From assembly GCA_021770755.1 (NCBI GenBank), contig JAETQI010000024.1, positions 1 through 62,065 of the forward strand: 62,065 nt of DNA, written 5' to 3'. Within the stretch, counting starts at the first letter, position 1. The number at the start of each line of letters is the position of its first letter. Positions 8,864 through 16,947 of the stretch are shown in pieces. The DNA comes from Lachnospiraceae bacterium (GTDB lineage: Bacteria; Bacillota; Clostridia; Lachnospirales; Lachnospiraceae). Below the pieces are notes generated by a model that was not told the origin of the DNA, did no database searches, and saw only the letters and a program-made list of their open reading frames with translations. The position numbers and the translations under genes are program-made.

Positions 8864-9316
8864 ATGGACATTATCAAAATATCTGAAAACAAAAAGCAAT
8901 ATCTTAACCTGCTCCTGCTCGCGGACGAACAGGAGAGCATGATCGACCGCTACCTGGAACGCGGCACAATGTACGCCCTGGACGACGGCGGCATCCGCGC
9001 AGTCTGTGTCGTCACCGACGAGGGCGGCGGCATACTCGAGATCAAAAACATCGCAACCGCGCCGGAATATCAGGGCAGAGGCTACGGCAGACGGCTGATC
9101 GCTTTTATCATACAGCAATATCAAAAAACGTTTCAGATCCTGCAGGTCGGCACAGGCGACAGCCCCCTGACGGTTCCCTTTTATGAAAAGTGCGGTTTTC
9201 AGAGATCGCACACCATCAGGAATTTCTTTGTCGACAACTATGACCATCCTATCTTTGAGTGCGGCAAGCAGTTGACCGATATGGTCTATTTCCGTATGGA
9301 ACTGAATAAAATCTAG
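8864..9316 (+). CDS. GNAT family N-acetyltransferase
   Basis: A 150-residue acetyltransferase. EIKNIATAPEYQGRGYGRRL is motif A with the Q/RxxGxG/A acetyl-CoA loop (about residues 64-83), followed by VPFYEKCGFQRS. It resembles B. subtilis YvbK-type enzymes; the acceptor is unknown. AGGAGG is six to seven bases before the ATG. It is followed by the direct repeats at 9312 and the lipoprotein gene. Confidence 0.88.
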   Translation: MDIIKISENKKQYLNLLLLADEQESMIDRYLERGTMYALDDGGIRAVCVVTDEGGGILEIKNIATAPEYQGRGYGRRLIAFIIQQYQKTFQILQVGTGDSPLTVPFYEKCGFQRSHTIRNFFVDNYDHPIFECGKQLTDMVYFRMELNKI

Positions 9317-9348
9317 TCGATTCAGCACATATTCTAGTCGATTCATGT
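9312..9348 (+). promoter_or_regulatory. Candidate LytTR operator: direct repeat TCTAGTCGATTCA
   Basis: TCTAGTCGATTCA occurs at 9312-9324 and again at 9333-9345, 21 bases apart from start to start, i.e. two helical turns. LytTR regulators are known to bind imperfect direct repeats with about this spacing. A TATAAT -10 element at 9378-9383 follows 43 bases after the second TAGTCG, and the lipoprotein starts at 9430. A related TAGTCGATCCATGT is found at 16847. The link to LytTR is inference. Confidence 0.45.
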
Positions 9349-9429
9349 TAAAAAACGCCGCTTCGTGATCTTTTGTGTATAATGATCAGGATAACATTTC
9401 AATTTTCAGTTTAAGTAGGAGGAAAAAGA

Positions 9430-10233
9430 ATGAAAAAGAAAATTGTATCGATCATGTTAACTGTCATGATGATGGCATCGCTGACGACCGCCTGCGGCGG
9501 GGACAACAAGAAAGCGAACGCCGCATCCACCGCAAATACCCAGACAGCGGCGCCGGCAGACACAAAAGCCGACACGCCTGCTCCGGCAGACACAAAAGCG
9601 GACACACCTACTCCGGCAGACACAAAAGCCGACACACCTGCAAGTGATGACGCTGCCTCGGCGACCGACGCAGATGTGGTATCCGATGAACTGTTTTCAG
9701 AACTGCAGAACATTTATGACCTGCTCGTCCAGCACTATAACGCAGTCATAGATCTGTACACCGACGATGCGATCGCGGCAAACCCGGAGATCGATGATGT
9801 GCTGAATCAGGCACGGGATCTGATCGAGGAGATGGGCGAGATCACGCAGGATACCCTGACCGTGACAGATGCGCAGGATCTGCTCGATGCCATGGAGATC
9901 ATTGTGGACGGACTCAATGAGCTGACCGATCAGATGGAGTTGACGGACGATGCGGCCGCAGCGGAAGGCGAAACAGTATCCGATGAGACTTTTGCCTCAT
10001 TGCAGGAAAGCTTTGAAGCTTTGACGACAGCTTACAACACGATCGCGGAGGCTTACAATGACGGTGCGGAAGAAAACGCCGATATTGTGGACACCATGAA
10101 TCAGGCATACGACATCATCGGGCAAATGGGCGAGATCACGCAGGATAATATCACAGAAGCAGATGCCGAGGAGCTTCTCAATGCCATGCTCGACATCCTT
10201 GAAGTGCTTTCTGTGGTCGCCGATGCCATGTAA
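9430..10233 (+). CDS. Lipoprotein with tandem duplicated domain
   Basis: A 267-residue predicted lipoprotein: a Lys-rich start, hydrophobic core and lipobox LTTAC (Cys22), so it should be anchored outside the membrane. Residues about 40-75 are three copies of the ten-residue unit PADTKADTPx, encoded by a 30-bp tandem repeat. Two homologous helical domains of about 80 residues follow, each starting SDE.F..LQ and containing MGEITQD. The function is unknown. It lies between a candidate LytTR operator and the four-domain response regulator, so it may be a target or an accessory of that system. AGGAGG precedes the start. Confidence 0.75.
   Translation: MKKKIVSIMLTVMMMASLTTACGGDNKKANAASTANTQTAAPADTKADTPAPADTKADTPTPADTKADTPASDDAASATDADVVSDELFSELQNIYDLLVQHYNAVIDLYTDDAIAANPEIDDVLNQARDLIEEMGEITQDTLTVTDAQDLLDAMEIIVDGLNELTDQMELTDDAAAAEGETVSDETFASLQESFEALTTAYNTIAEAYNDGAEENADIVDTMNQAYDIIGQMGEITQDNITEADAEELLNAMLDILEVLSVVADAM
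9553..9642 (+). repeat. 30-bp in-frame tandem repeat, three copies
   Basis: Three units beginning CCGGCAGACACAAAAGC at 9553, 9583 and 9613, differing at a few positions. They encode the PADTKADTPx spacer of the lipoprotein and are a likely site of copy-number change. Confidence 0.85.
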
Positions 10234-10249
10234 AAAACTGACATAGATT

Positions 10250-10278
10250 TTGATTTGATTGCGGCCGCAGACTATGAT
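10250..10278 (+). promoter_or_regulatory. Sigma-A-like promoter for the two-component operon
   Basis: TTGATT (10250-10255) and TATGAT (10273-10278) are 17 bases apart and lie 40 bases before the regulator start at 10318. Confidence 0.5.
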
Positions 10279-10317
10279 ATCATAGACACATAAAATTTGT
10301 ATATGGAGGATGAAACC

Positions 10318-11760
10318 ATGCGGATAGCCGTCTGCGATGACGACGAGCGGGACATTGCCCGCATTGGCAAACTGATCGCGGAATATCAGACAAGTCGTGA
10401 TCAGATGGTCGATTGTCACTATTTCACTAACAGCACGGATTTCCTGTGTGAACTTAGGGGCGGGGAGTACGACCTTGTCCTGCTGGATGCCCTGATGCCG
10501 GGCGTCGACGGGATACACGCTGCGCAGGAGCTAAGAACCCTGGATCAGAATGTCAGGCTCATCTTTGTGTCTGCATCACCGGAATTTGCTGTAGAAAGCT
10601 ACAATGTGGGAGCATACCACTATCTGCTCAAACCGCTGGACGCCGGTTCCCTCTTTGCGCAGCTTGACAAAATAACAGACGAACTGTCTGGGCAGGCGAC
10701 GCAGGGACTTGTGCTAAGGAGCAGGGAAGGGATCGTCCAGATCGCATTTTCGAGGCTTGCGTATGTGGAAGTCATCAATAAGACGGTATTCTTTCATCTG
10801 ACAGACGGCACGGTCCGGGAAGTGACTGCTACTTTGGCGGATTTTGAGGAGAAACTCTTATCCAGACCGGAATTTCTAAAGACTCACCGCTCCTATCTCG
10901 TCAATCTGGGTTTTGTCCAGGCGGCCGGCATCAACTGTGTTATCATGAAGGGCGGAAACAGAATTCCGGTATCGCGCCAGCGGCGCAGTCTGGTACAGGA
11001 TGCCTATATGCACTATCTGCACCAGACGCCTCCAGAGGACTTTGCAGCCGGCAATGCCAAACGCCCCGATGGTCCCTGGCGGATCCTGCTGGCAGACGAT
11101 GATCCGGCAGACCGCGCAGTCTGGGCTGATATCCTGCGAAACCATGGCTGTATCGTCCAAGTGGCGGGCAGCGGTGAGGAAGCACTCCGGCAGGCATCGG
11201 ACGGGCTCTGTGACTGCGTGCTGCTGGATGTGATGTTTCCCGGCGAGGACGGATTTTCCATCTGCGAAAAACTGACCAATCTGACCCAGGCACCTGTCAT
11301 CTTTCTAAGCTGCCTCACCGATCCGGACAAACAGGTTGAAGGATTTTCGGCTGGCGGTATCGACTATATCACAAAAGATACGTCTGCGGCGCTTTTCTGG
11401 GCAAAAATAGAAACGCGCATCCGGCTGGCAAAATCAGAGCGCACACAGCTACATTACGGCGCGCTTCTTCTGGATCTGACAAGACGCCGGGTGCTGATCG
11501 ATGGCAGGGAACTGTTTCTCACCCCGGTCGAGTTCGATATCCTGTGGCGTCTCTCCGAGCACGCGGATCATGTCTTTACACCGGAAGAGATCTTTGACAT
11601 GTTCTGGAACGGGCAGCCGTGGGATGGCGGGCAGCTAGTGCAAAAGCATATGTCGCAGCTCCGGCGAAAGCTGGAAAAAGCATGGAGCGCACACCGCTTT
11701 ATCGAGACCGTCTGGGGACAGGGCTACCGCTTCGTTCCAGAAAAGGAGGCACACATATGA
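10318..11760 (+). CDS. Four-domain response regulator REC-LytTR-REC-OmpR/PhoB winged helix
   Basis: A 480-residue protein that joins two complete response regulators. Residues 1-120 are a receiver (CDDDE, Asp57 in LLDALMPG, Lys105 in YLLKPLD). Residues about 130-235 are a LytTR domain (RLAYVEVINKT, FLKTHRSYLVNL). Residues about 250-370 are a second receiver (LLADDDP, LLDVMFPGEDG, YITKDTS). Residues about 380-478 are an OmpR/PhoB winged helix (LTPVEFDILWRL, VQKHMSQLRRKL, TVWGQGYRFVP). All key residues are kept in both receivers. The start has GGAGG nine bases upstream. It overlaps the kinase gene by four bases. Each half alone is standard; the fusion is unusual. Confidence 0.9.
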   Translation: MRIAVCDDDERDIARIGKLIAEYQTSRDQMVDCHYFTNSTDFLCELRGGEYDLVLLDALMPGVDGIHAAQELRTLDQNVRLIFVSASPEFAVESYNVGAYHYLLKPLDAGSLFAQLDKITDELSGQATQGLVLRSREGIVQIAFSRLAYVEVINKTVFFHLTDGTVREVTATLADFEEKLLSRPEFLKTHRSYLVNLGFVQAAGINCVIMKGGNRIPVSRQRRSLVQDAYMHYLHQTPPEDFAAGNAKRPDGPWRILLADDDPADRAVWADILRNHGCIVQVAGSGEEALRQASDGLCDCVLLDVMFPGEDGFSICEKLTNLTQAPVIFLSCLTDPDKQVEGFSAGGIDYITKDTSAALFWAKIETRIRLAKSERTQLHYGALLLDLTRRRVLIDGRELFLTPVEFDILWRLSEHADHVFTPEEIFDMFWNGQPWDGGQLVQKHMSQLRRKLEKAWSAHRFIETVWGQGYRFVPEKEAHI

Positions 11761-13661
11761 AACAGCGCAGATTCTGGCGTCAGCCGCTGGCTGTAATGGC
11801 AGCGATGGCGCTTTTTTTCATGTTGTCTTACTATAAGGACAACAAATATTACACGCCGCCTCCTTACGGAAGATCCGGCGTGATCGATCTGAACGAGACA
11901 GATCTTGCGCGCAGGGATCCCATCTTTCTCATTGACGGATGGCTGCTGACGGACGGGCGCGTGACAGACAAGCCCACTTATATCGGCGAATTCTCCAATC
12001 TGCAGCGCAGGGATCTGCGCGTCTCCCCGCACGGGCAGGCGCGTTATCAGCTAACGCTGCGCTATGACGGAGCCGGCCGGATCGTATCGGTAGATTTCCC
12101 GCAGTTATATTCCGCGTACACGGTTCTTCTGGATGGCATACCGCTTGCCCAGGGAACGGGCAGCGGACGGATCACGTTTCTGCTGACAGCAGGCGATCAC
12201 ACGCTGGTCGTGGAAACTTTTTCCAGTATAGGATACTACAGCGGAATGTATTTCCCGCCAGCGCTGGGTACGCCGGAGACATTTTTTCAGATCGACTCTA
12301 CCCGTCATTTTATCCATGCAATAGCATTTCTGATCCCGCTGGCACTGGCGGTATTCACGCTTTTTCTGTGGTGGACGGGCGGAAAGCTGGCACACTGGTT
12401 TGTAGTGCTGTGCTGCAGTTATGCACTGTACATGGCGCGCTTTTTTGCACTGCCGATCACACAGTACTGGTTTCTGATGCAGAGCCTGGCGCTGTACTGT
12501 CTATGTTTCTGCATCGTACAGCTTACGGTTCTGGCAGCCAATGCCGTCCACAGCCGGGCGTGGCGGCGGATCCGTGCGGTACTGCTGGCTCTTCCAGTCA
12601 TCCTGACGGCACTGAGTCTGCTGATCCCGGTATTGACGTGGGCAGTTTTCGTTCACGGCAGACTGACGGATCTCTATTATGTCGCAACGTTCTGCGCTGC
12701 TGCCGTATTCTCCGCGCGCAGTGTGACGGCACAGGGCTGGGAAAGCCGCTATACGCTGGTCGGCTGCACCGTATTTGGCGCGGGGCTCCTCGCAAATCTC
12801 CTTTTCTCCAACCGATTTGAACCGATCCGCTTTCTCTGGCAGTTTGAGTGGTGCGGGCTGCTGCTTGTTCTGTTGTTTGGCGCCATGATGGTATCGCGCA
12901 GCCGAAGGATCCTGATGGAAAACGAACTGCTGACCAACCATCTGGAAGAGCAGGTAAAGAAACGGACGCAGGAGGTGACACAGCTTCTGGAGGAACGCAA
13001 GGCGTTCTTTTCCGATATGGCACATGACTTGAAAGCGCCGGTATTTGCCACGCAGTCCTTTATCGAGGCGATCCGCAAAAGCGGTGTCGGCGTCGATTCG
13101 GAGCTGCAGGGTTATCTCGACCAGGCAGAAGCCAAGCAGTGGGAGATGGCAAGACGCCTCCAGGGGCTCTCCACGATCAATGCGCTGGACCGCATTGAAG
13201 AAAAACGGGTTCCGGTGTCTGTACAGGAGATGCTCTCGGAAATCTACGCCACCCACTCCGGGGAAGCCGAAGTCCAGTCCGTGTACCTGGTCGTGGAACC
13301 GCCGGAAACGGACGCATTTCTGATGGCTCAGCCGGAAAAACTGAACATTTTATTTGAAAATCTGATCTACAACGCACTCAGGGCGACACCACGCAACGGC
13401 AGTATCACGATATCCGCGTCGGCGAAAGCCGATCAGATCCGTATCACGGTCTCCGACACCGGATGCGGCATTCCCGAGGAGGAGCTTCCGCTTGTCTTTC
13501 GGCGGTTTTATGTGGGTGCCAATAACAGAGATACCGGTACAGGATTGGGATTGTACATCGTCCAGGGCATCGTGACCGATATGGGCGGAACGATCGAGGT
13601 ACACTCCACTGTGGGCAGAGGCACACAATTTATCCTAAAGATTCCGCAATATAGCCCGTGA
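11757..13661 (+). CDS. Membrane sensor histidine kinase with 7TM-DISM-like sensor
   Basis: A 634-residue kinase. An N-terminal membrane helix is followed by an extracytoplasmic beta-rich part (about 45-175), seven or so hydrophobic segments (about 180-385; 7TMR-DISM-like), a coiled coil, HisKA with DMAHDLKAPV (phosphoacceptor His), and HATPase with ENLIYNALRAT (N box), DTGCGIP (G1), FRRFY (F box) and GTGLGLYIV (G2). The start at 11757 has AAGGAGG eight bases upstream and overlaps the regulator stop (ATGA), so the two are coupled. A single kinase next to a regulator with two receivers means it may phosphorylate either or both. Ligand unknown. Confidence 0.9.
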   Translation: MKQRRFWRQPLAVMAAMALFFMLSYYKDNKYYTPPPYGRSGVIDLNETDLARRDPIFLIDGWLLTDGRVTDKPTYIGEFSNLQRRDLRVSPHGQARYQLTLRYDGAGRIVSVDFPQLYSAYTVLLDGIPLAQGTGSGRITFLLTAGDHTLVVETFSSIGYYSGMYFPPALGTPETFFQIDSTRHFIHAIAFLIPLALAVFTLFLWWTGGKLAHWFVVLCCSYALYMARFFALPITQYWFLMQSLALYCLCFCIVQLTVLAANAVHSRAWRRIRAVLLALPVILTALSLLIPVLTWAVFVHGRLTDLYYVATFCAAAVFSARSVTAQGWESRYTLVGCTVFGAGLLANLLFSNRFEPIRFLWQFEWCGLLLVLLFGAMMVSRSRRILMENELLTNHLEEQVKKRTQEVTQLLEERKAFFSDMAHDLKAPVFATQSFIEAIRKSGVGVDSELQGYLDQAEAKQWEMARRLQGLSTINALDRIEEKRVPVSVQEMLSEIYATHSGEAEVQSVYLVVEPPETDAFLMAQPEKLNILFENLIYNALRATPRNGSITISASAKADQIRITVSDTGCGIPEEELPLVFRRFYVGANNRDTGTGLGLYIVQGIVTDMGGTIEVHSTVGRGTQFILKIPQYSP

Positions 13662-13674
13662 TAGATCATACGTT

Positions 13675-15909
13675 TCATCTGCCTGCGATCTTTCGGAAGA
13701 ATCCGGCAAGCCGGCGCAGCAGATTGTATCCTGCCGCCTTGAAGACAACGGCACCGATGCAGGCGACTGCCGTTGCGGCTGTTACCGCCGCTGGCAGAAA
13801 CCGCTTCTGACCATTTTCTTTTTCATCCAGGTTATGCACAGCCGCCGCAGTATCTCCTTCATTTTTCCTTTCCGGCGCCGCCTGTACTACAAGCGGCGGC
13901 TGCACCGTACTGTCAAGCCACTCCAGCGCGCGGTTCCCACCCCCGTCCGCAGGATTTTCCGCTGCAGTCTCTGATAGCTCTTCCGCCTCTTCTGCTCCCT
14001 GCGGCATCTGCGGCAGATCGGGGCGCTGCCCGCTCCCAATGTCTTCTGCCTTCTGCGCCTGATACGGAAACGAAACATCCTCGTATTCCTCCGGGACTGA
14101 CGCATCTGCAGGAGCCATCGATACCGTTTCTTCTTCCGATACTGGCGATGAGACTGGCTGGCGCTCCTGCTGATCGTCGTCCGGCTGCCAGGGCAGGTCT
14201 GGCCGCTGTCCGTCCTCTGTGCTGTCGTCCTTGTTGTCTGCCCCGGCATTACCCTCATTTCCGCCCGCGCCTCCGACTTCGGGCAGATCAGGGAGCTTAT
14301 CGTAGCTATCCGGCCATGCGAGGATAAGCTGTCTGCCGTCATAGACACCGCCCTCGACCTTAAGCCCTACAAAAAACGGTACGGGCACGTCACCCGCGTC
14401 GACTGCTTCCAGATAGGACCGAAACGGTTCCTGATCACTGCGCAGCAGGAGCACATAGCCGCTGCCTGCGTTCGCGATCTGGGCGTTCATCTCCTTTAAA
14501 ATAGAATGCCCTGTCAGCTTCGTCCACTCCGACGCCCCCTCCGTCATCACATACGCCTGTATCGCGGTCGCACCTGTGGGCTTTGGATACAGCGCTATCT
14601 GCAGATCCTTTATCTCCTGCCTCAATGCCCCCGTGAGACTTCTGTCCTCCGAGCTGACATTCAGCACCAGCTCAACCCTGTCATCATAATAAAATTCCGT
14701 ATACAGGGCAAGCGGTTCCTCCAGCACATAGATCCCAAACGGTGTTTTGATCTGTGTACCAGCCGGAACCTGGATCTTCTCTGCGGCGTCTGAAACTGTG
14801 AAGCTTTCGCCGGCGGAAAGCCCGGGAAGGTCTAGTGATCTCCATGCGACCGGACAATCCACAACAGCAGATGCGTTGATCTGCGTTCCGTACCAGATCT
14901 CCACGCGAATGGGCAGTGTCTTTGGCAGCATCGCAGCGATCTCGCTGGCTGTGGCATCTGCGGGCACGGTCAACTGATATCTTCCAAATCTGATCGGAAG
15001 CCGCGGATGGTCCGGGTTTGCCTCGCTGGCAGTCATCGCAGATGAGAAGAACGCCTTGCATTCTGCCCCCTCCGGAAGTGGCTGAACCTCCCCGCGTCCA
15101 AAGAATTCAGACTCCGTATCATAAGTACTCCCGCTTCTGTCTGTGATGCGCAGCCTGACATAAAAACAGTCTATTTCCCCTGTCTTATAACTTTTCAGCG
15201 GTTCATAGTAGCCAAAGAGGCATCGCTGATTCTGCAATCCATTCAGTCTGTCCTCATCATCCGTGTCCAGAATTTCGGGATAGTCTAAACCCAAATTCCA
15301 GCCTCCTCCCACGGCGGTCTGCCAGTTCTCCCCGTCGAGCGAATACATGGTATCAATCCGGGTGATGTCAGGCGTAAAATCCGTAAATGTGCCGATCACA
15401 AAATAATCACAGAGTTCATATACGATGCGGGCATGAAATGCAGGTGCGGACATGGCATACGACTCCTCCACAGCCATCTCTGCTGATTGTCCTGGCGTGT
15501 GACCTAATTCAGTGGTGGTTTCCATTTCGATCTCGGATTCTTCGGATCCTGTTTTGATTTGGGTTTCCGTTTCTGTTTCTGTCTCAGACTCTGTTTCAGC
15601 TTCGTTTTCTATATCAGATTCGATCTCCGTTGTCGCTTCTGCCTTCGTCTTTATTTCAAGCTCAGTTTCAGATTCTATTTCCGTTTCTATTTCTGATTCT
15701 ATTTCCGTTTCAGTCTCTATCCCGCTCCCGCTGTCCGTCTCGATCCTGTTTTCCGTGTCCGTTCCTGCATGCCATGGATCCCCTTCGGTCTCCTGTGCTA
15801 TATCCGTGCTTTCCGGCGGCTGATCCGCCTTCACCGGGATCATCGCAAAACTGCCCGACATGATCATCACTGCTGCGAGCATTGCCGCAGATCTCTGCCA
15901 TATTTTCAT
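13675..15909 (-). CDS. Large exported surface protein with Glu/Thr-rich region
   Basis: A 744-residue protein with an N-terminal signal peptide ending near PVKA. Residues about 50-130 are a highly acidic low-complexity stretch (alternating E, T, S, I: ETEIES, ETETETET). The middle (about 150-530) has several domain-like, beta-rich segments. A second Pro/Glu-rich linker follows, and a C-terminal hydrophobic helix (FLPAAVTAATAVACIGAVVF) followed by basic residues anchors it in the membrane. No LPxTG motif is seen. No family is recognised. It is convergent with the kinase gene, 13 bases apart. AAAGGAG precedes the start. Confidence 0.7.
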   Translation of the reverse strand: MKIWQRSAAMLAAVMIMSGSFAMIPVKADQPPESTDIAQETEGDPWHAGTDTENRIETDSGSGIETETEIESEIETEIESETELEIKTKAEATTEIESDIENEAETESETETETETQIKTGSEESEIEMETTTELGHTPGQSAEMAVEESYAMSAPAFHARIVYELCDYFVIGTFTDFTPDITRIDTMYSLDGENWQTAVGGGWNLGLDYPEILDTDDEDRLNGLQNQRCLFGYYEPLKSYKTGEIDCFYVRLRITDRSGSTYDTESEFFGRGEVQPLPEGAECKAFFSSAMTASEANPDHPRLPIRFGRYQLTVPADATASEIAAMLPKTLPIRVEIWYGTQINASAVVDCPVAWRSLDLPGLSAGESFTVSDAAEKIQVPAGTQIKTPFGIYVLEEPLALYTEFYYDDRVELVLNVSSEDRSLTGALRQEIKDLQIALYPKPTGATAIQAYVMTEGASEWTKLTGHSILKEMNAQIANAGSGYVLLLRSDQEPFRSYLEAVDAGDVPVPFFVGLKVEGGVYDGRQLILAWPDSYDKLPDLPEVGGAGGNEGNAGADNKDDSTEDGQRPDLPWQPDDDQQERQPVSSPVSEEETVSMAPADASVPEEYEDVSFPYQAQKAEDIGSGQRPDLPQMPQGAEEAEELSETAAENPADGGGNRALEWLDSTVQPPLVVQAAPERKNEGDTAAAVHNLDEKENGQKRFLPAAVTAATAVACIGAVVFKAAGYNLLRRLAGFFRKIAGR
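15512..15760 (-). repeat. Degenerate hexamer repeat coding for the Glu/Thr-rich stretch
   Basis: On the minus strand this stretch is made of GAA/GAG alternating with ACT/ATA/TCA type codons, giving ETE, EIE and ESE units. It is prone to slippage. On the plus strand it yields an open frame of Ser/Val repeats which is only a shadow. Confidence 0.7.
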
Positions 15910-16095
15910 AGGTATGTACTCCTTTGGGACGTATTCTTACCGTTCGCGCAGTTTCAGATACCTTTCACACCGCAGACGGTTTTTATGTCATATTCCTGTT
16001 AAGATTGATGACGATTTACTGTTTATTAACCATAAATATAAAATAATAAGCCGTGCCTTGTCAAGCTTTTACATTTTATAAGGAGTGATCGATCT

Positions 16096-16845
16096 ATGAT
16101 AAAAGTCGCATTTTGTGGCGATGACACGTCCGCATTGCGCGAACTCAATAAACTGACCGGCAAATATTCCGCCAGAAACGGCAGGGCGATAGGAACTGAT
16201 ATTTTCCACCGTTCTCTTGATCTGCTCTCTGCAATCGAAAAAGGCGTCCATTACGATATCCTGTTTCTGGACGTCACCCTGACAAATGAGAACAAGATCC
16301 ATATCGCAAAAGAAATCCGCCAGTATGACAGCGTTGTCAAGATCATCTTCTTGACATCATCAACGGAATGTGCAGTACAGTCCTACACCTTCGACGCATA
16401 TTTCTACCAGCGCGATCCGATCTGGACAGGAAATTTTTTCAAACTGATGGATTCCGCAATCGCCGAATGCCAGGAGGAACAGAACTCCAGTCTGATCCTG
16501 CGCGGCAAGAGCGGCATCACCCGGATCGATCTGAACAGACTCAGATATTGCGAGGTGTTCAGGCGCACCCTGCTGTTTCATATGGCGGACGGCAACGTCT
16601 GGGAAAACGCCGGAAGCATGGACGATCTGCATAAACAGCTCTCACAGTATGACAATTTCATGCGTCCACACCGTTCATTTCTGATCAATATGGAGTACAT
16701 ACAGAAGATCTCATACAAGACGGTTACGATGGAAGACCTGACAGAGATTCCCATCCCGCATGGAAAATGCTCCGATATCAAAAACAGATATCTTGAGTAT
16801 ATGTTTAGATCAGAGAGAAACGGAACGGCTGTCTGCATACCGTAA
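16096..16845 (+). CDS. LytTR regulator with degenerate receiver
   Basis: A 249-residue protein with receiver (about 1-120) and LytTR (about 140-240: RLRYCEVFRRTL, FMRPHRSFLINMEYI) domains. The phosphoacceptor Asp in LFLDVTL is kept, but the following MPG is LTN and the conserved Lys is lost: the usual YLLKP reads FYQRDP. It is therefore probably a pseudo-receiver not controlled by normal phosphorylation. No kinase gene adjoins it. A candidate LytTR site begins two bases after its stop, upstream of the ydjI operon, which it might control. AAGGAG lies upstream of the start with slightly long spacing. Confidence 0.85.
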   Translation: MIKVAFCGDDTSALRELNKLTGKYSARNGRAIGTDIFHRSLDLLSAIEKGVHYDILFLDVTLTNENKIHIAKEIRQYDSVVKIIFLTSSTECAVQSYTFDAYFYQRDPIWTGNFFKLMDSAIAECQEEQNSSLILRGKSGITRIDLNRLRYCEVFRRTLLFHMADGNVWENAGSMDDLHKQLSQYDNFMRPHRSFLINMEYIQKISYKTVTMEDLTEIPIPHGKCSDIKNRYLEYMFRSERNGTAVCIP

Positions 16846-16846
16846 A

Positions 16847-16891
16847 TAGTCGATCCATGTCATATTATCCATTTTTACACACTGATATGAT
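16847..16891 (+). promoter_or_regulatory. Candidate LytTR site and -10 element of the ydjIGH operon
   Basis: TAGTCGATCCATGT at 16847-16860 matches TAGTCGATTCATGT at 9335-9348 with one difference. A TATGAT -10 element lies at 16886-16891, giving almost the same spacing as at the lipoprotein promoter (39 against 43 bases). A second half-repeat is not clear here. Confidence 0.4.
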
Positions 16892-16947
16892 ACACTACGC
16901 AAGTATGTCTGTATCGAACGTACATATTTCAGAAAGGAGTTTTTGTT

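Noticed and set aside
9553-9642. CRISPR-like short repeats
   Set aside because: The three 30-bp units are directly joined without spacers and lie in frame in the lipoprotein gene; an ordinary coding tandem repeat.
12501-13256. Minus-strand frame of 251 codons
   Set aside because: Opposite the membrane kinase; no domain, no binding site, and the kinase frame has all motifs.
15512-15823. Plus-strand Ser/Val repeat protein
   Set aside because: It is the antisense of the Glu/Thr-rich repeat of the surface protein, which has a good start, signal peptide and membrane anchor.
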